From JAXHUH01 sp034211175 (GTDB taxonomy: Bacteria > Actinomycetota > Acidimicrobiia > Acidimicrobiales > CAIXPF01), in NCBI GenBank assembly GCA_034211175.1, contig JAXHUH010000184.1, positions 1 through 30,524 of the forward strand: a stretch of DNA of 30,524 nt, in the 5' to 3' direction. Made by a program: the position numbers and the translations under genes. A model generated the notes under the pieces. The model saw only the letters and a program-made list of their open reading frames with translations, searched no databases and was not told the origin of the DNA. Shown here in pieces: positions 14,905-23,024 of the stretch (within the stretch, counting starts at the first letter, position 1; each line of letters begins with the position of its first letter).

Positions 14905-17052
14905 GTGGTTGGCGAACATCGAGGGCGGATCGTGGTCACGGGGGGCGCCGGCTTCATCGGCGCGAACCTGTGCCGGGCGTTGCGCGAGGACGGCGAACCG
15001 GTGGTCGTGCTCGACGACCTGTCGTCGGGGCTCGCGTCGAACCTCGATGGTGTGGACGTCGAGCTCGTCATCGGCGACATCTGCGACGAGTCGTTGGTCG
15101 CCGAGGTGCTCGGCGGCGCGTCGGCCGTCGTCCACCTCGCGGCCCGGGGCTCGGTCGCCCGGTCGCTCGAGGACCCGGGGGCGACGCGTCGGGCCAACAT
15201 CGACGGCACCGCGGTGGTGCTCGATGCCGCACGCGCCGCCGGGGTCGACCAGGTCGTCTTCGCGTCGAGCTCGTCGGTCTACGGCGCGAACCCGGTGCTG
15301 CCCAAGCGCGAGGACCTCGAGCCCCGGCCGATGTCGCCGTACGCGGCGTCGAAGCTCGCCGCCGAGCAGTGGGCGCTCGCGTGCGCGCCGTCGTTCGGCT
15401 TCGGGGTCACGGCGTTCCGGTTCTTCAACGTGTACGGGCCCCTCCAGCGGGCCGGCCATCCTTATGCGGCGGTCATCCCCCAGTTCGTGCGGGCGGTGCT
15501 GACCGGCGAGCCGGTGCCGCTCTACGGCGACGGTCGCCAGAGCCGCGACTTCACCTACGTCGACACGGTGGCCGATGTGATCCGGCGGGCGCTGCGCGAG
15601 CGGATCGTCGACCGTCGCCCGATCAACCTCGCGCTCGGGGGTCGCGCCGACCTGATCGACGTCGCCGGGCTGATCCGTGAGCTGACCGGTCGGGACGTGC
15701 CCTTCGAGCACCGCGAGGAGCGGCGGGGCGACGTGCGCCACTCCCAGGCCGATCCGTCGCGGCTGCTCGAGCTGTTCGAGGGGGTGCGGGGCATCGACCT
15801 GCGCGACGGGCTGGCCCGCACCCTCGAGTGGATGGCGCCGGTCGTGGCCGCCGAGGCGGCCGGGACCACCGACGCCACCGCGACGACGGACGCGACCGAC
15901 CGGATCGCAGGCCCCGCGGCCGCCGCCGAGGTCGCGCCCGGCCGGGACCGGATCGTGCTCACCGAGCCCGCCAGGCCCTCGGTCACCGAGATCGTCGCCA
16001 AGCTGCGGGGTCGCTGGTCGACGACCGGCGGCGCCCGGGGCGCGCTCGTCGAGGAGCTCGAGCGCCGCGTCGCGGCCCGCCTCGGGGTCCGCCACGCGAT
16101 CGCCGTGTCGAGCGGCCCGGCCGCGCTGGCGCTGGTCCTGCGGGCGCTCGAGGTCGGCCGCCCGGTGGTCGTACCCGCCTACGCGCCGGCGACGCTGGCC
16201 GCGTCGGTGCGCTGGTCGGGCGCCGGGCTCGCCGCGGCCGACGTCGAGGTCGGCCGCCTCACCGGCTCGGTGTCGTCGTTCGGCGCGGTCGCGGAGACCG
16301 TACGTGCCGGGGCGCTCGTGCCCGTCCACGTCCACGGCACGCCCGCCGACGTCGTCGGGTTCGAGGACCTCGGACGCGCCCTCGGGGTGCCGGTCGTGTT
16401 CGACGGGACGACGGCGTTCGGCGCGACGGCCGGCCGACCGATCGGTTCGTTCGGCGACGCCGAGGTGTTCGGCCTCGGCGGGCCCGGCCTGGTGGCCGGC
16501 GGCAGCGGGGGCGTGGTGACGACCGACCGGGACGACGTCGCCACGGGGGTCCGGTCGCTGCTCGGCGCCGACCGCGGGTGGCCGGCGCCGGGTGCCGACG
16601 TCGGGACCGGCGCGCTGTCCGACCTCGACGCGGCGTGTGCGCTCGCGTCGCTCGATCGCCTCGACGCCGAGCTGGCGCGGCGGCGGACGCTGGCCGCCTG
16701 CTACGCGGACGGCTTCGACACGCTGGGTTGGCTGCGGCTCCAGCGGAGCGGCGCGTCCGACCTGGCGGCGTGGAGCGAGATCGTCGCGGTGACCGACCCG
16801 CGCTCCGGTCCCGGACGGGTGACCGTGGTCGACGCGCTGGCCGACGCCGGCATCGACAGCTCGGTGCCGATCCGGCGCCTCGTCCACGACCTCGACGGCC
16901 ATCGTGGGATCGTCCGCGCCGCGGCCAGGGCCGAGGCGCTCTGCCCGACCGCGATCGGCCTGCCCGCCGGGCCGGGTGTGGGGCCGGAGGAGGTCGAGCG
17001 GATCGTCGCCGTGCTGGCGGCGTTGGCCCCCGAGGTCCGCCGGGCCGCCTGA
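14905..17052 (+). CDS. NAD-dependent epimerase fused to DegT-fold domain lacking PLP lysine
   Basis: The protein has 715 aa. Residues 1-310 are an extended SDR sugar-nucleotide epimerase/dehydratase of UDP-glucose 4-epimerase type: VVTGGAGFIGANL (NAD fold), LDDLSSG, HLAARGSV, SSSSVYG and catalytic Tyr146/Lys150 in YAASK, then FRFFNVYGP and the substrate-site region YGDGRQSRDFTYV. After an Ala/Thr-rich linker (about 312-345), residues 350-715 have the DegT/DnrJ/EryC1 aminotransferase fold: AVSSGPAALALVLRAL, PAYAPATLA, VFDGTTAFGA (Asp500) and FGLGGPGLVAGGSGGVVTT. In that last motif, where the family has the lysine of FSFHxTKNLTTGEGG, the aligned residue is Gly528. Classical aminotransfer therefore looks impossible. 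GTG 14905 is chosen for its GGAG site 7 nt upstream and its position at the domain start; an earlier GTG at 14767 would add 46 unconserved residues. Confidence 0.87.
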   Translation: MVGEHRGRIVVTGGAGFIGANLCRALREDGEPVVVLDDLSSGLASNLDGVDVELVIGDICDESLVAEVLGGASAVVHLAARGSVARSLEDPGATRRANIDGTAVVLDAARAAGVDQVVFASSSSVYGANPVLPKREDLEPRPMSPYAASKLAAEQWALACAPSFGFGVTAFRFFNVYGPLQRAGHPYAAVIPQFVRAVLTGEPVPLYGDGRQSRDFTYVDTVADVIRRALRERIVDRRPINLALGGRADLIDVAGLIRELTGRDVPFEHREERRGDVRHSQADPSRLLELFEGVRGIDLRDGLARTLEWMAPVVAAEAAGTTDATATTDATDRIAGPAAAAEVAPGRDRIVLTEPARPSVTEIVAKLRGRWSTTGGARGALVEELERRVAARLGVRHAIAVSSGPAALALVLRALEVGRPVVVPAYAPATLAASVRWSGAGLAAADVEVGRLTGSVSSFGAVAETVRAGALVPVHVHGTPADVVGFEDLGRALGVPVVFDGTTAFGATAGRPIGSFGDAEVFGLGGPGLVAGGSGGVVTTDRDDVATGVRSLLGADRGWPAPGADVGTGALSDLDAACALASLDRLDAELARRRTLAACYADGFDTLGWLRLQRSGASDLAAWSEIVAVTDPRSGPGRVTVVDALADAGIDSSVPIRRLVHDLDGHRGIVRAAARAEALCPTAIGLPAGPGVGPEEVERIVAVLAALAPEVRRAA

Positions 17053-17096
17053 GCAGCGCGTCGGGGCGGCCCGCGCCGGGCCGGCCGGCTCCACCC

Positions 17097-17113
17097 GGCC
17101 CGTCCGACGGGCC
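17097..17113 (+). terminator. GC-rich hairpin after epimerase fusion gene
   Basis: GGCCCGTC-C-GACGGGCC is a 17-bp palindrome with 8-bp arms, 45 bp after the stop codon. It could be a terminator stem, but no T tract follows. The real fold would need a longer loop formed by opening inner pairs. Confidence 0.35.
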
Positions 17114-17130
17114 GATGCGCTGAGCAGGGG

Positions 17131-17158
17131 CGTCGCCCGGCGGCGACGTCGATAGCGT
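17131..17158 (+). promoter_or_regulatory. Hairpin plus TAGCGT -10 box before membrane protein gene
   Basis: CGTCGCC-CGGC-GGCGACG (17131-17148) is a perfect 7-bp stem with a 4-nt loop in the spacer region, directly upstream of TAGCGT (17153-17158). The box ends 6 nt before the GTG start, so a leaderless message is likely. The inverted repeat is well placed for a regulator of this promoter. Confidence 0.45.
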
Positions 17159-17164
17159 GGCGCG

Positions 17165-18508
17165 GTGCTCGGAGGCGGACTGGCGGGTTCGGTGACGGTG
17201 CGCCGTCCCGGCCACCGAGGGGTGGCGGTCGCGCTCGCTCTCGGCGTGCCACTGCTCGGGGTGCTCGTCGTGCGCTGGCCGACGACGCCATCGGTCGTGG
17301 TCGCGCTCGTCGCGTGGGCCGTCGTCGGCCGTGCCCTCGTGCGCCACGCGACCCGCCACGACGGCGAGGACATCGCTCGCCTCGTCGCCTGGGCCCTCGC
17401 CGCCAAGGCGGCGGTCACCCTCGTGAGCTACTGGGTCACCTGGATCTACTACGGCGGCATCGACGCGTCCTCCTACGACGCCAACGGCCGCGCGATCGCC
17501 ACCGCGTTGTGGGCCGGCGAACCGCTCGTCTACCGGGAGATGCCCGGCACGGGCTCGATCGACCTGGCGACGGGGCTTCTCTACTCGGTCATCGGCCCGA
17601 GCTCGGTCGCAGGATCGCTGGTGTTCTCGCTGGCCGGGTTCCTCGGCGTCTACCTGTACTTCCGCGCCTTCCGGACCGCGGTTCCGGACGGCGACGTGCG
17701 GACCTACGGCGTCGCCCTGTTCCTCCTGCCGTCCCTCCTGTTCTGGTCAGCCGCGCTCGGCAAGGACTCCTGGATGGTCTTCTCGCTCGGGATCTGCGCG
17801 CTGGGCGCGGCGCGGCTGCTCAACCGCCGACGGCACGGGCTGGCCACGCTGCTGCTCGGGTTGCTCCTGTGCGGATGGGTCCGGCCGCACATGGCGTTCA
17901 TGGTCGCCGTGGCGCTGGCGTTGGGGTTCACGCTCGGTCGCTCGAAGCGACCGACCCTGATCACCCCGCTGATCAAGCTCGCCGTGGCCGCACTGCTCGT
18001 CGGCTCCGCCGGTGTGGCGTTGCTGCAGTTCCAGGAGCTCACGAGCCAGGAGGGCTCGACCACCGAGGTCATCGATCAGTCGCTGTCGAACCTCGAGCGC
18101 AACTCGGCCATCGGCAACTCCGAGTTCGAGGCGTCGAGCATCCGCACGGTCGCCGACGTGCCCGGCGGGGTGTTCACGACGCTCTTCCGGCCGTTGGTCC
18201 ACGAGGCGCCGAACCCGCTGGCGCTCGTGTCGGCGGTCGAGTCGTTGGCGATCCTGTGGCTGTTCGTGATCCGGCCGGCCCTCGGGCGGCAGCTCACGCT
18301 CGGTTCGTTCGCGAACGGGTACGCCCTGTTCGGCCTGCTGTTCCTCCTCATCTTCTGCGTCGGCTTCTCGAACGTGGGCAACTTCGGCTGGCTCATCCGC
18401 CAGCGGGCCCAGGTCCTCCCGTTCCTCATCATGTTCCCGTTCGTCCACGGTGCCGCTCGGGTCGCTCCAACCACACCCGCGGTCCGACGATCCGCCACGG
18501 CGCGCTGA
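17165..18508 (+). CDS. Polytopic membrane protein, candidate polysaccharide polymerase
   Basis: The protein has 447 aa with roughly 9-11 hydrophobic segments, for example about 20-40, 42-60, 75-98, 140-165 and 180-205, and near the C-terminus YALFGLLFLLIFCVGFSNVG. A hydrophilic stretch at about 285-335 (LTSQEGSTTEVIDQSLSNLERNS) is probably an external loop. LFLLPSLLFWSAALGKDSWMVFSLG and NFGWLIRQRAQVLPFLIMFPF are like stretches in Wzy-type O-antigen/exopolysaccharide polymerases and GT-C-like membrane proteins of surface-glycan loci, which is why I favour a polymerase. Sequence similarity in these families is low, so this rests mainly on topology and context. The start is GTG with no ribosome site but a TAGCGT box 6 nt upstream. 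It is followed by a 222-bp gap before the WecA-type gene. Confidence 0.7.
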   Translation: MLGGGLAGSVTVRRPGHRGVAVALALGVPLLGVLVVRWPTTPSVVVALVAWAVVGRALVRHATRHDGEDIARLVAWALAAKAAVTLVSYWVTWIYYGGIDASSYDANGRAIATALWAGEPLVYREMPGTGSIDLATGLLYSVIGPSSVAGSLVFSLAGFLGVYLYFRAFRTAVPDGDVRTYGVALFLLPSLLFWSAALGKDSWMVFSLGICALGAARLLNRRRHGLATLLLGLLLCGWVRPHMAFMVAVALALGFTLGRSKRPTLITPLIKLAVAALLVGSAGVALLQFQELTSQEGSTTEVIDQSLSNLERNSAIGNSEFEASSIRTVADVPGGVFTTLFRPLVHEAPNPLALVSAVESLAILWLFVIRPALGRQLTLGSFANGYALFGLLFLLIFCVGFSNVGNFGWLIRQRAQVLPFLIMFPFVHGAARVAPTTPAVRRSATAR

Positions 18509-18730
18509 CGTGTGCTCGCCCGTCGTCCGGGCGGGATCGCCTCGTCGCGCAGCAGGGTCCAGCCGATGGCCCGAGTCGCGAGATGCCCTTGTGGAAAGGG
18601 TGTTCAGGCTCGTCAGAGGTCACGCGTTTCGCCGTGGTGATCGCGATCCCGCTCCGTAGGCTTGCGCCTGCGGGCGGGGCTGCCGGGTGGTGCCGGTGGC
18701 TTCGAGCAGGCGGAAGCGGCGGAGACAAAC
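18509..18730 (+). promoter_or_regulatory. Gap before the WecA-type gene with possible terminator and promoter
   Basis: GCCCG-TCGTC-CGGGC (18518-18532) is a weak stem just after the membrane protein gene, and CCCTT-GTGGA-AAGGG lies near 18585-18599. TAGGCT (18657-18662) could be a -10 box for the following gene cassette; no clear -35 is visible. A GGAG site at 18721-18724 sets the next start. Confidence 0.3.
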
Positions 18731-19798
18731 GTGTCGGACGGAGACCTGTGGTTGCCCGCGCTCGTCGCGGCGTTCCTCACGACGGCCACGACAACCCCGA
18801 CCTGTCGGTGGCTCGCAGGGCGGATCGGTCTGGTCGACAAGCCGGCCGAGCGGAAGATCCACGTGCGACCGGTGCCGTACCTCGGGGGTCTCGCCCTCAC
18901 GATCGGCGCGGTGGTCGGGGCCGTCGGGAGCGGCGCCCTGTCCGAGCGGTCCGGCGCCATTCTCCTGGTCGCGGCACTGGCTGGTGTGATCGGCCTCTTC
19001 GACGATCACGAGCCGCTGTCGCCACGGGTGAGGTTGACGGTGCACGTCCTGGCTGCCGCCGCGCTGGCCCTGGCCGGGGTCGGTGAGGGCATCGTCGGCA
19101 TCCGCGTCGTCGACGTGGCCATCGCCACGATCGTGATCGCCGCGGCGACCAACGCGGTCAATCTGTGCGACAACATGGACGGCCTCGCCAGCTCCATGAC
19201 GGCCGCCGTTGCGATCGGATGCCTGCTGATCGGGCTCGCGGTCTCCGATCCAGCCGTACCGGTGCTGTCGGCAGCGCTCGGGGGCGCCTGCTTCGGCTTC
19301 CTGGTCTTCAATGGTCCACCCGCGACCGTGTTCATGGGCGACGCCGGCAGCACCTTCCTCGGTTGTGCGCTCGGCGCGCTGGTGCTCGAGGCCGCAGCCG
19401 CGGCCGGTAAGGCGGAGGGCGCGCTCGTCGGGCCGACCGCAGGCCTGCTGCTCCTCTCCGTCTTTGCGCTCGACAGCGGCACCGTCATCGTCGCCAGGCC
19501 GCGTCACGGTCGGAAGATCTCCCTGGCCGGGAAGGACCATCTCTCCCACCGCCTGGTGGCCCTCGGCCTCAGCCGCACATCGGCGGTCGGGGTGCTGTTC
19601 GGCGTGACGTCGTCCGTGACGGTCACGGCGATCCTCGTCGGTGCCGGCGCCGTGCCTCCCGCGCTCGGTCTCGTGCCCGCCGTGTCCGTGCTCTGCGCAC
19701 TCGCCTACCGCACCTGGCGCGCGGACGTGTACGGACGTGTGACGGAGCCGAGCGCGACCGGTACGTCGGATGCCGTCGCGACCTCGCCCGCGCTCTGA
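18731..19798 (+). CDS. WecA/MraY-type undecaprenyl-phosphate sugar-1-phosphate transferase
   Basis: The protein has 355 aa and is polytopic, with about 10 membrane segments. The family motifs are complete: DKPAERKIHVRPVPYLGG after the first segment, Asp91/Asp92 in VIGLFDD, NAVNLCDNMDGLA with Asp147 and Asp150, FNGPPATVFMGDAGS with Asp204, and GKDHLSHRL with His270 and His273. It should move a sugar-1-phosphate (GlcNAc or a related HexNAc) from its UDP carrier to a polyprenyl phosphate on the inner membrane face, starting lipid-linked glycan synthesis. It is not the peptidoglycan MraY as judged by context: the neighbours are glycosyltransferases and an exporter. GTG 18731 is chosen over earlier in-frame starts because of the GGAG-N6-GTG spacing and because the first membrane helix begins there. 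It heads a tightly linked cassette that runs to 24145. Confidence 0.88.
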   Translation: MSDGDLWLPALVAAFLTTATTTPTCRWLAGRIGLVDKPAERKIHVRPVPYLGGLALTIGAVVGAVGSGALSERSGAILLVAALAGVIGLFDDHEPLSPRVRLTVHVLAAAALALAGVGEGIVGIRVVDVAIATIVIAAATNAVNLCDNMDGLASSMTAAVAIGCLLIGLAVSDPAVPVLSAALGGACFGFLVFNGPPATVFMGDAGSTFLGCALGALVLEAAAAAGKAEGALVGPTAGLLLLSVFALDSGTVIVARPRHGRKISLAGKDHLSHRLVALGLSRTSAVGVLFGVTSSVTVTAILVGAGAVPPALGLVPAVSVLCALAYRTWRADVYGRVTEPSATGTSDAVATSPAL

Positions 19799-19809
19799 GG
19801 GCCACGACG

Positions 19810-21300
19810 ATGCAACAGCACGGAGCAGGCCATGCGTGGAGCCGGCGCGTCGGCCGGGTCATGTGGACCATCTCGTGCGGCGCTGCGGTCGCCGCCGTGG
19901 CGGTCGTCGGGCTCGTCGTCGCCGATGGATCGACCGATCCGGCGGCGTCCAACGGTCCGGGGACGTTGGCGGCACTCATCGGTGGCGTGACCGCGGTGCT
20001 CGGCGTCGCCGCACTCGCGGTGATGCGCAGCCGAGTGCATCGAGCCGCGCCCTCTGGACACCTGGACGATGGTGAGGCCCGCATCCTGATCGGCGACCCC
20101 GTCGGGGCAACTGACGGGCGGCCGCTCGACGGACCGCCTGGCGATCTGCGCCAACGATCGGTGTGGTTCGTCGTCAACGTCGACTGGTTCTTCCTCTCGC
20201 ACCGTGCGCACGTGGCGGTCAGGGCGATGGAACGTGGCGCCGACGTCACGGTGGTCTGTGGGGAGACCGGCCGCGGCGACGAGATCCGTGCGTTGGGCGT
20301 GAACTACGTGCCGATCCACGTCGACCGGCACGGGCTCAATCCGCTCGCGGAGCTTCGCCTCCTGGCCCAGCTGTATCGCCTCTACCGCCGTGGTCGCCCG
20401 CATCTCGTGCACCACGTCTCGGTGAAGCCGATCGTGTGGGGAGGGTTGGCCGCGCGTCTCGCCGGCGTGCCCGCGGTCGCCAACACCATCTGCGGCTTCG
20501 GCTACGCCTTCGAGTCGACCGGCGCGCGCATCCGTGTCCTGCGCCGGGGCCTCGAGCTCGTGTACGCCGTCGTGCTGCGCCATCCGCTGAGCAGCACGGT
20601 GTTCGAGAACGAGGACGATCGCGACTGGGCCATCGCTGCGGGCCTGGTCCCGCGCGACCGAACGGCGCTCGTCGCCGGGTCCGGCGTCGACTGTGACCTC
20701 TTCAGCCCTGCGGACGAGCCCGACGGCGACCGCGTCGTGGTCCTGCCGTGCAGGCTGACGTGGGACAAGGGGGTCGGCGACTTCGTCGAAGCCGCTCGAG
20801 CGGTGCGGGCCGAGCGCGCCGATGTCCGCTTCGTGCTGGTCGGGCCGATCGACGAGGAGTACCGCGCCTCGGTGCCCCGCCAGACCATCGAGGCGTGGTG
20901 TGAGGAGGGCATCGTGGAGTGGTGGGGTGAGCGTTCGGACATGCCGAGCGTGTTCGCTTCGAGCCACCTCGTCGCGCTGCCGTCCCGGTTCGAGGGCATG
21001 CCCAAGGTGCTTGTGGAGGCCGCGGCCTGTGAGCGGGCGACGATCGCGTCGGATGTCAGCGGTTGTCGCGCGGCGATCAGGGACGGGGTGACCGGCGTCC
21101 TCGTCCCTCCCGCCGACCCCGCCGGGCTCGCTGATGCGATCCGGGAGCTGCTCGACGATCCGGAGCGCCGTCGGCGCTTCGGTGTCGCCGGTCGTCGTCG
21201 GGCGGTCGCCGAGCTGTCCAGCGGCGTCGTCGCGGATTGGTACGTCTCGCTCTACGGCTCGCTGCTGGCCGACGCGCGAGCGATCGAGCCGACCGCGTGA
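19810..21300 (+). CDS. GT4 glycosyltransferase with two N-terminal membrane helices
   Basis: The protein has 496 aa. Two hydrophobic segments (about 18-40 and 52-72) precede a cytosolic-type GT-B domain starting at SVWFVVNVDWFFLSHR (about 117). The family 4 fold is clear: VHHVSVKPIVWGGLAARLAGVP, ICGFGYAFES, VAGSGVDCDLFSP, LTWDKGVGDFVEAA and the E-x7-E pair in SRFEGMPKVLVEAAACE. The N-terminal half resembles PglA/WbpX-type enzymes that add the second sugar to polyprenyl-linked HexNAc, which fits the WecA-type gene 11 bp upstream. GAGG overlaps the upstream stop and serves the ATG at 19810. The extra helix pair is not usual for the family and may hold the enzyme beside the lipid substrate. Its own stop overlaps the next start (GTGA). 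Confidence 0.87.
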   Translation: MQQHGAGHAWSRRVGRVMWTISCGAAVAAVAVVGLVVADGSTDPAASNGPGTLAALIGGVTAVLGVAALAVMRSRVHRAAPSGHLDDGEARILIGDPVGATDGRPLDGPPGDLRQRSVWFVVNVDWFFLSHRAHVAVRAMERGADVTVVCGETGRGDEIRALGVNYVPIHVDRHGLNPLAELRLLAQLYRLYRRGRPHLVHHVSVKPIVWGGLAARLAGVPAVANTICGFGYAFESTGARIRVLRRGLELVYAVVLRHPLSSTVFENEDDRDWAIAAGLVPRDRTALVAGSGVDCDLFSPADEPDGDRVVVLPCRLTWDKGVGDFVEAARAVRAERADVRFVLVGPIDEEYRASVPRQTIEAWCEEGIVEWWGERSDMPSVFASSHLVALPSRFEGMPKVLVEAAACERATIASDVSGCRAAIRDGVTGVLVPPADPAGLADAIRELLDDPERRRRFGVAGRRRAVAELSSGVVADWYVSLYGSLLADARAIEPTA

Positions 21301-23024
21301 GCCAGGCGGGTGTGCGCGGTGCCATCGCCCGCTGGGCGCCGGCGAGGGCGATCCGGGTGGGCGAGGTCGGGCTCGGGTCCTGCGCAGCGGTGGCGCTCGT
21401 CGGGACCCTTGCCTCGGGCCTGGAGAGCGCGACCCTCGTCGTCGTGTTCGGGTTGGTGTCGGACGCAACCGACGCCGGGATCCTCACCACGGACGACCTC
21501 GGGCTCGCGGCGGTCTTGGTCGCCGCCCGGGCCGCAACGGGCCTGTTGTCCGCGGTCCTCGTTGCCCGCCAGACGCGGCGGGCCAGCGTGTCGGTGCGAC
21601 GACGGCTGTGGGCCGCACACCTCGCGCGCCCGACGGAGTGGCTCAACGAGTCAGGTCGTGGCCGGCTGACGACGTTGTCCGGTCAGGGCAGCGACTACGT
21701 CAGCCACGCCGTCTACTCCGCCAGCGCCCTCGTCCTCGCGGCCGCCAGTGCCGCCGCGCTCTTCGGTCTGGCCGCGCTGCAGTCCGCCGCGGTGGCGATC
21801 GGGCTGATGGCCGCCATCGGCGCCGCGACGATGGCGATCCGACCGCTGGTGCGGCGGACGCGGCGGGCGGCGGCGGCGCGGCTGGCGGCGTCGGTCGCGT
21901 ACGCGAGCGGCGCCGTGACCGGGCTCGATCACGCACTCGAGCTGCGCGTGTTCGGCGTCGAACACCATCACCGCCAGCGTCTCGGTGAGCTGAGCGATGA
22001 TCTCGCCACGGCGATGTACCGAGTGCGCTTCGGTGGTCTCGCCACCCCGGAGGTGTTCCAGACGCTGATCCTCGCGGTGTTCCTGGGTGGCGTCGCCGTG
22101 ATCGCACTGACGCTCGAGGGGGCCGAGCTCGCTGCCGCAGCGGCTGCCGCGTTGCTCACGCTCCGGGGCGGCCAGCAGCTGCAACGAGCCGTCACGAGCA
22201 TGCACTCGATCGCCGAGCTGAGCTCGTACGTGGATGGCGTGAGCGACTACCTGGCGGACAGCGCCGGGTTCACGACGGCCCACCGAGGGTTGCCTGTCGG
22301 GTCGACGTCCGAGCCCACGCTCGTCGAGCTCCGGGACGTGGCGCTCGAACGGCCCGACGGCACGGTGGCGCTCGCGGGGGTCGACCTCCGGATCACGCGT
22401 GGCGATCGCCTCGGCGTGATCGGTCCGTCGGGCGCGGGCAAGTCGACGTTGGGGCTGGTGCTGGCCGGTCTGCTGCGCCCGACCTCGGGCGGCGCGGCGG
22501 TGCTCGCCGGCTCACGGGTCGCGCTGGTCCCGCAGGAGGTGCACCTGCTCGAGACGTCGCCGCTGGAGAACGTGCGCTACCTGCGCGACTGGCTCGACGA
22601 CGACGCCATCGCCGCTGCGGCGCGTGTCGCCGGCCTCGGCTGGCTGGTCGACGACGAGCATCGATGGGCCAACGGCCGTCTCGGACGGGACACGCAGTTG
22701 TCGGGTGGCGAGGCCCAGCGGCTGGGCATCGCCCGCGCGCTCGCTGGTGAGCCCGACCTGATCATCATGGACGAGCCGACCAGCGCGCTCGACGAGGCGA
22801 CCGAGGCCGCCGTCCTCGAGGCGGTCTCCGCGATCGACACCCGGACGGCGGTGGTCATGATCACCCATCGACCTGCCCCGCTCGCGCAGTGTGACCGGGT
22901 GATCGAGATCGTCGATGGCCGACCCGTTGTCGATGACCGTGACGGGCAGGACGCGCGTCCGTCGACCGCTGTGGCCGCGTCCGGCCTCGGATCCGGCGGA
23001 CGATCGGGCGGGGATGCGCCGTGA
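21297..23024 (+). CDS. ABC exporter, candidate lipid-linked glycan flippase (PglK-like)
   Basis: The protein has 575 aa: a transmembrane domain (about 1-330, five or six helices) and a nucleotide-binding domain on one chain. Walker A GPSGAGKS (376-383), Q-loop VPQEVHLL, signature LSGGE (from 468), Walker B DLIIMDEPTS (Asp492/Glu493) and switch His524 are all intact, so it should be an active half-transporter working as a homodimer. The layout (WecA-type initiator, glycosyltransferase, ABC exporter, glycosyltransferase) is that of loci where PglK or similar exporters flip polyprenyl-diphosphate oligosaccharides. A Wzx-type flippase is not seen in the window, which supports this. A drug exporter is the alternative. 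GTG 21297 sits within the upstream TGA (GTGA overlap); a longer frame from 21237 would overlap the upstream gene. Confidence 0.86.
   Translation: MSQAGVRGAIARWAPARAIRVGEVGLGSCAAVALVGTLASGLESATLVVVFGLVSDATDAGILTTDDLGLAAVLVAARAATGLLSAVLVARQTRRASVSVRRRLWAAHLARPTEWLNESGRGRLTTLSGQGSDYVSHAVYSASALVLAAASAAALFGLAALQSAAVAIGLMAAIGAATMAIRPLVRRTRRAAAARLAASVAYASGAVTGLDHALELRVFGVEHHHRQRLGELSDDLATAMYRVRFGGLATPEVFQTLILAVFLGGVAVIALTLEGAELAAAAAAALLTLRGGQQLQRAVTSMHSIAELSSYVDGVSDYLADSAGFTTAHRGLPVGSTSEPTLVELRDVALERPDGTVALAGVDLRITRGDRLGVIGPSGAGKSTLGLVLAGLLRPTSGGAAVLAGSRVALVPQEVHLLETSPLENVRYLRDWLDDDAIAAAARVAGLGWLVDDEHRWANGRLGRDTQLSGGEAQRLGIARALAGEPDLIIMDEPTSALDEATEAAVLEAVSAIDTRTAVVMITHRPAPLAQCDRVIEIVDGRPVVDDRDGQDARPSTAVAASGLGSGGRSGGDAP

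Noticed and set aside
14828..14941. GGTCACGG repeated at 14830, 14850 and about 14934
   Set aside because: The third copy encodes the conserved VVTGG of the epimerase, and an 8-mer this GC-rich recurs easily by chance.
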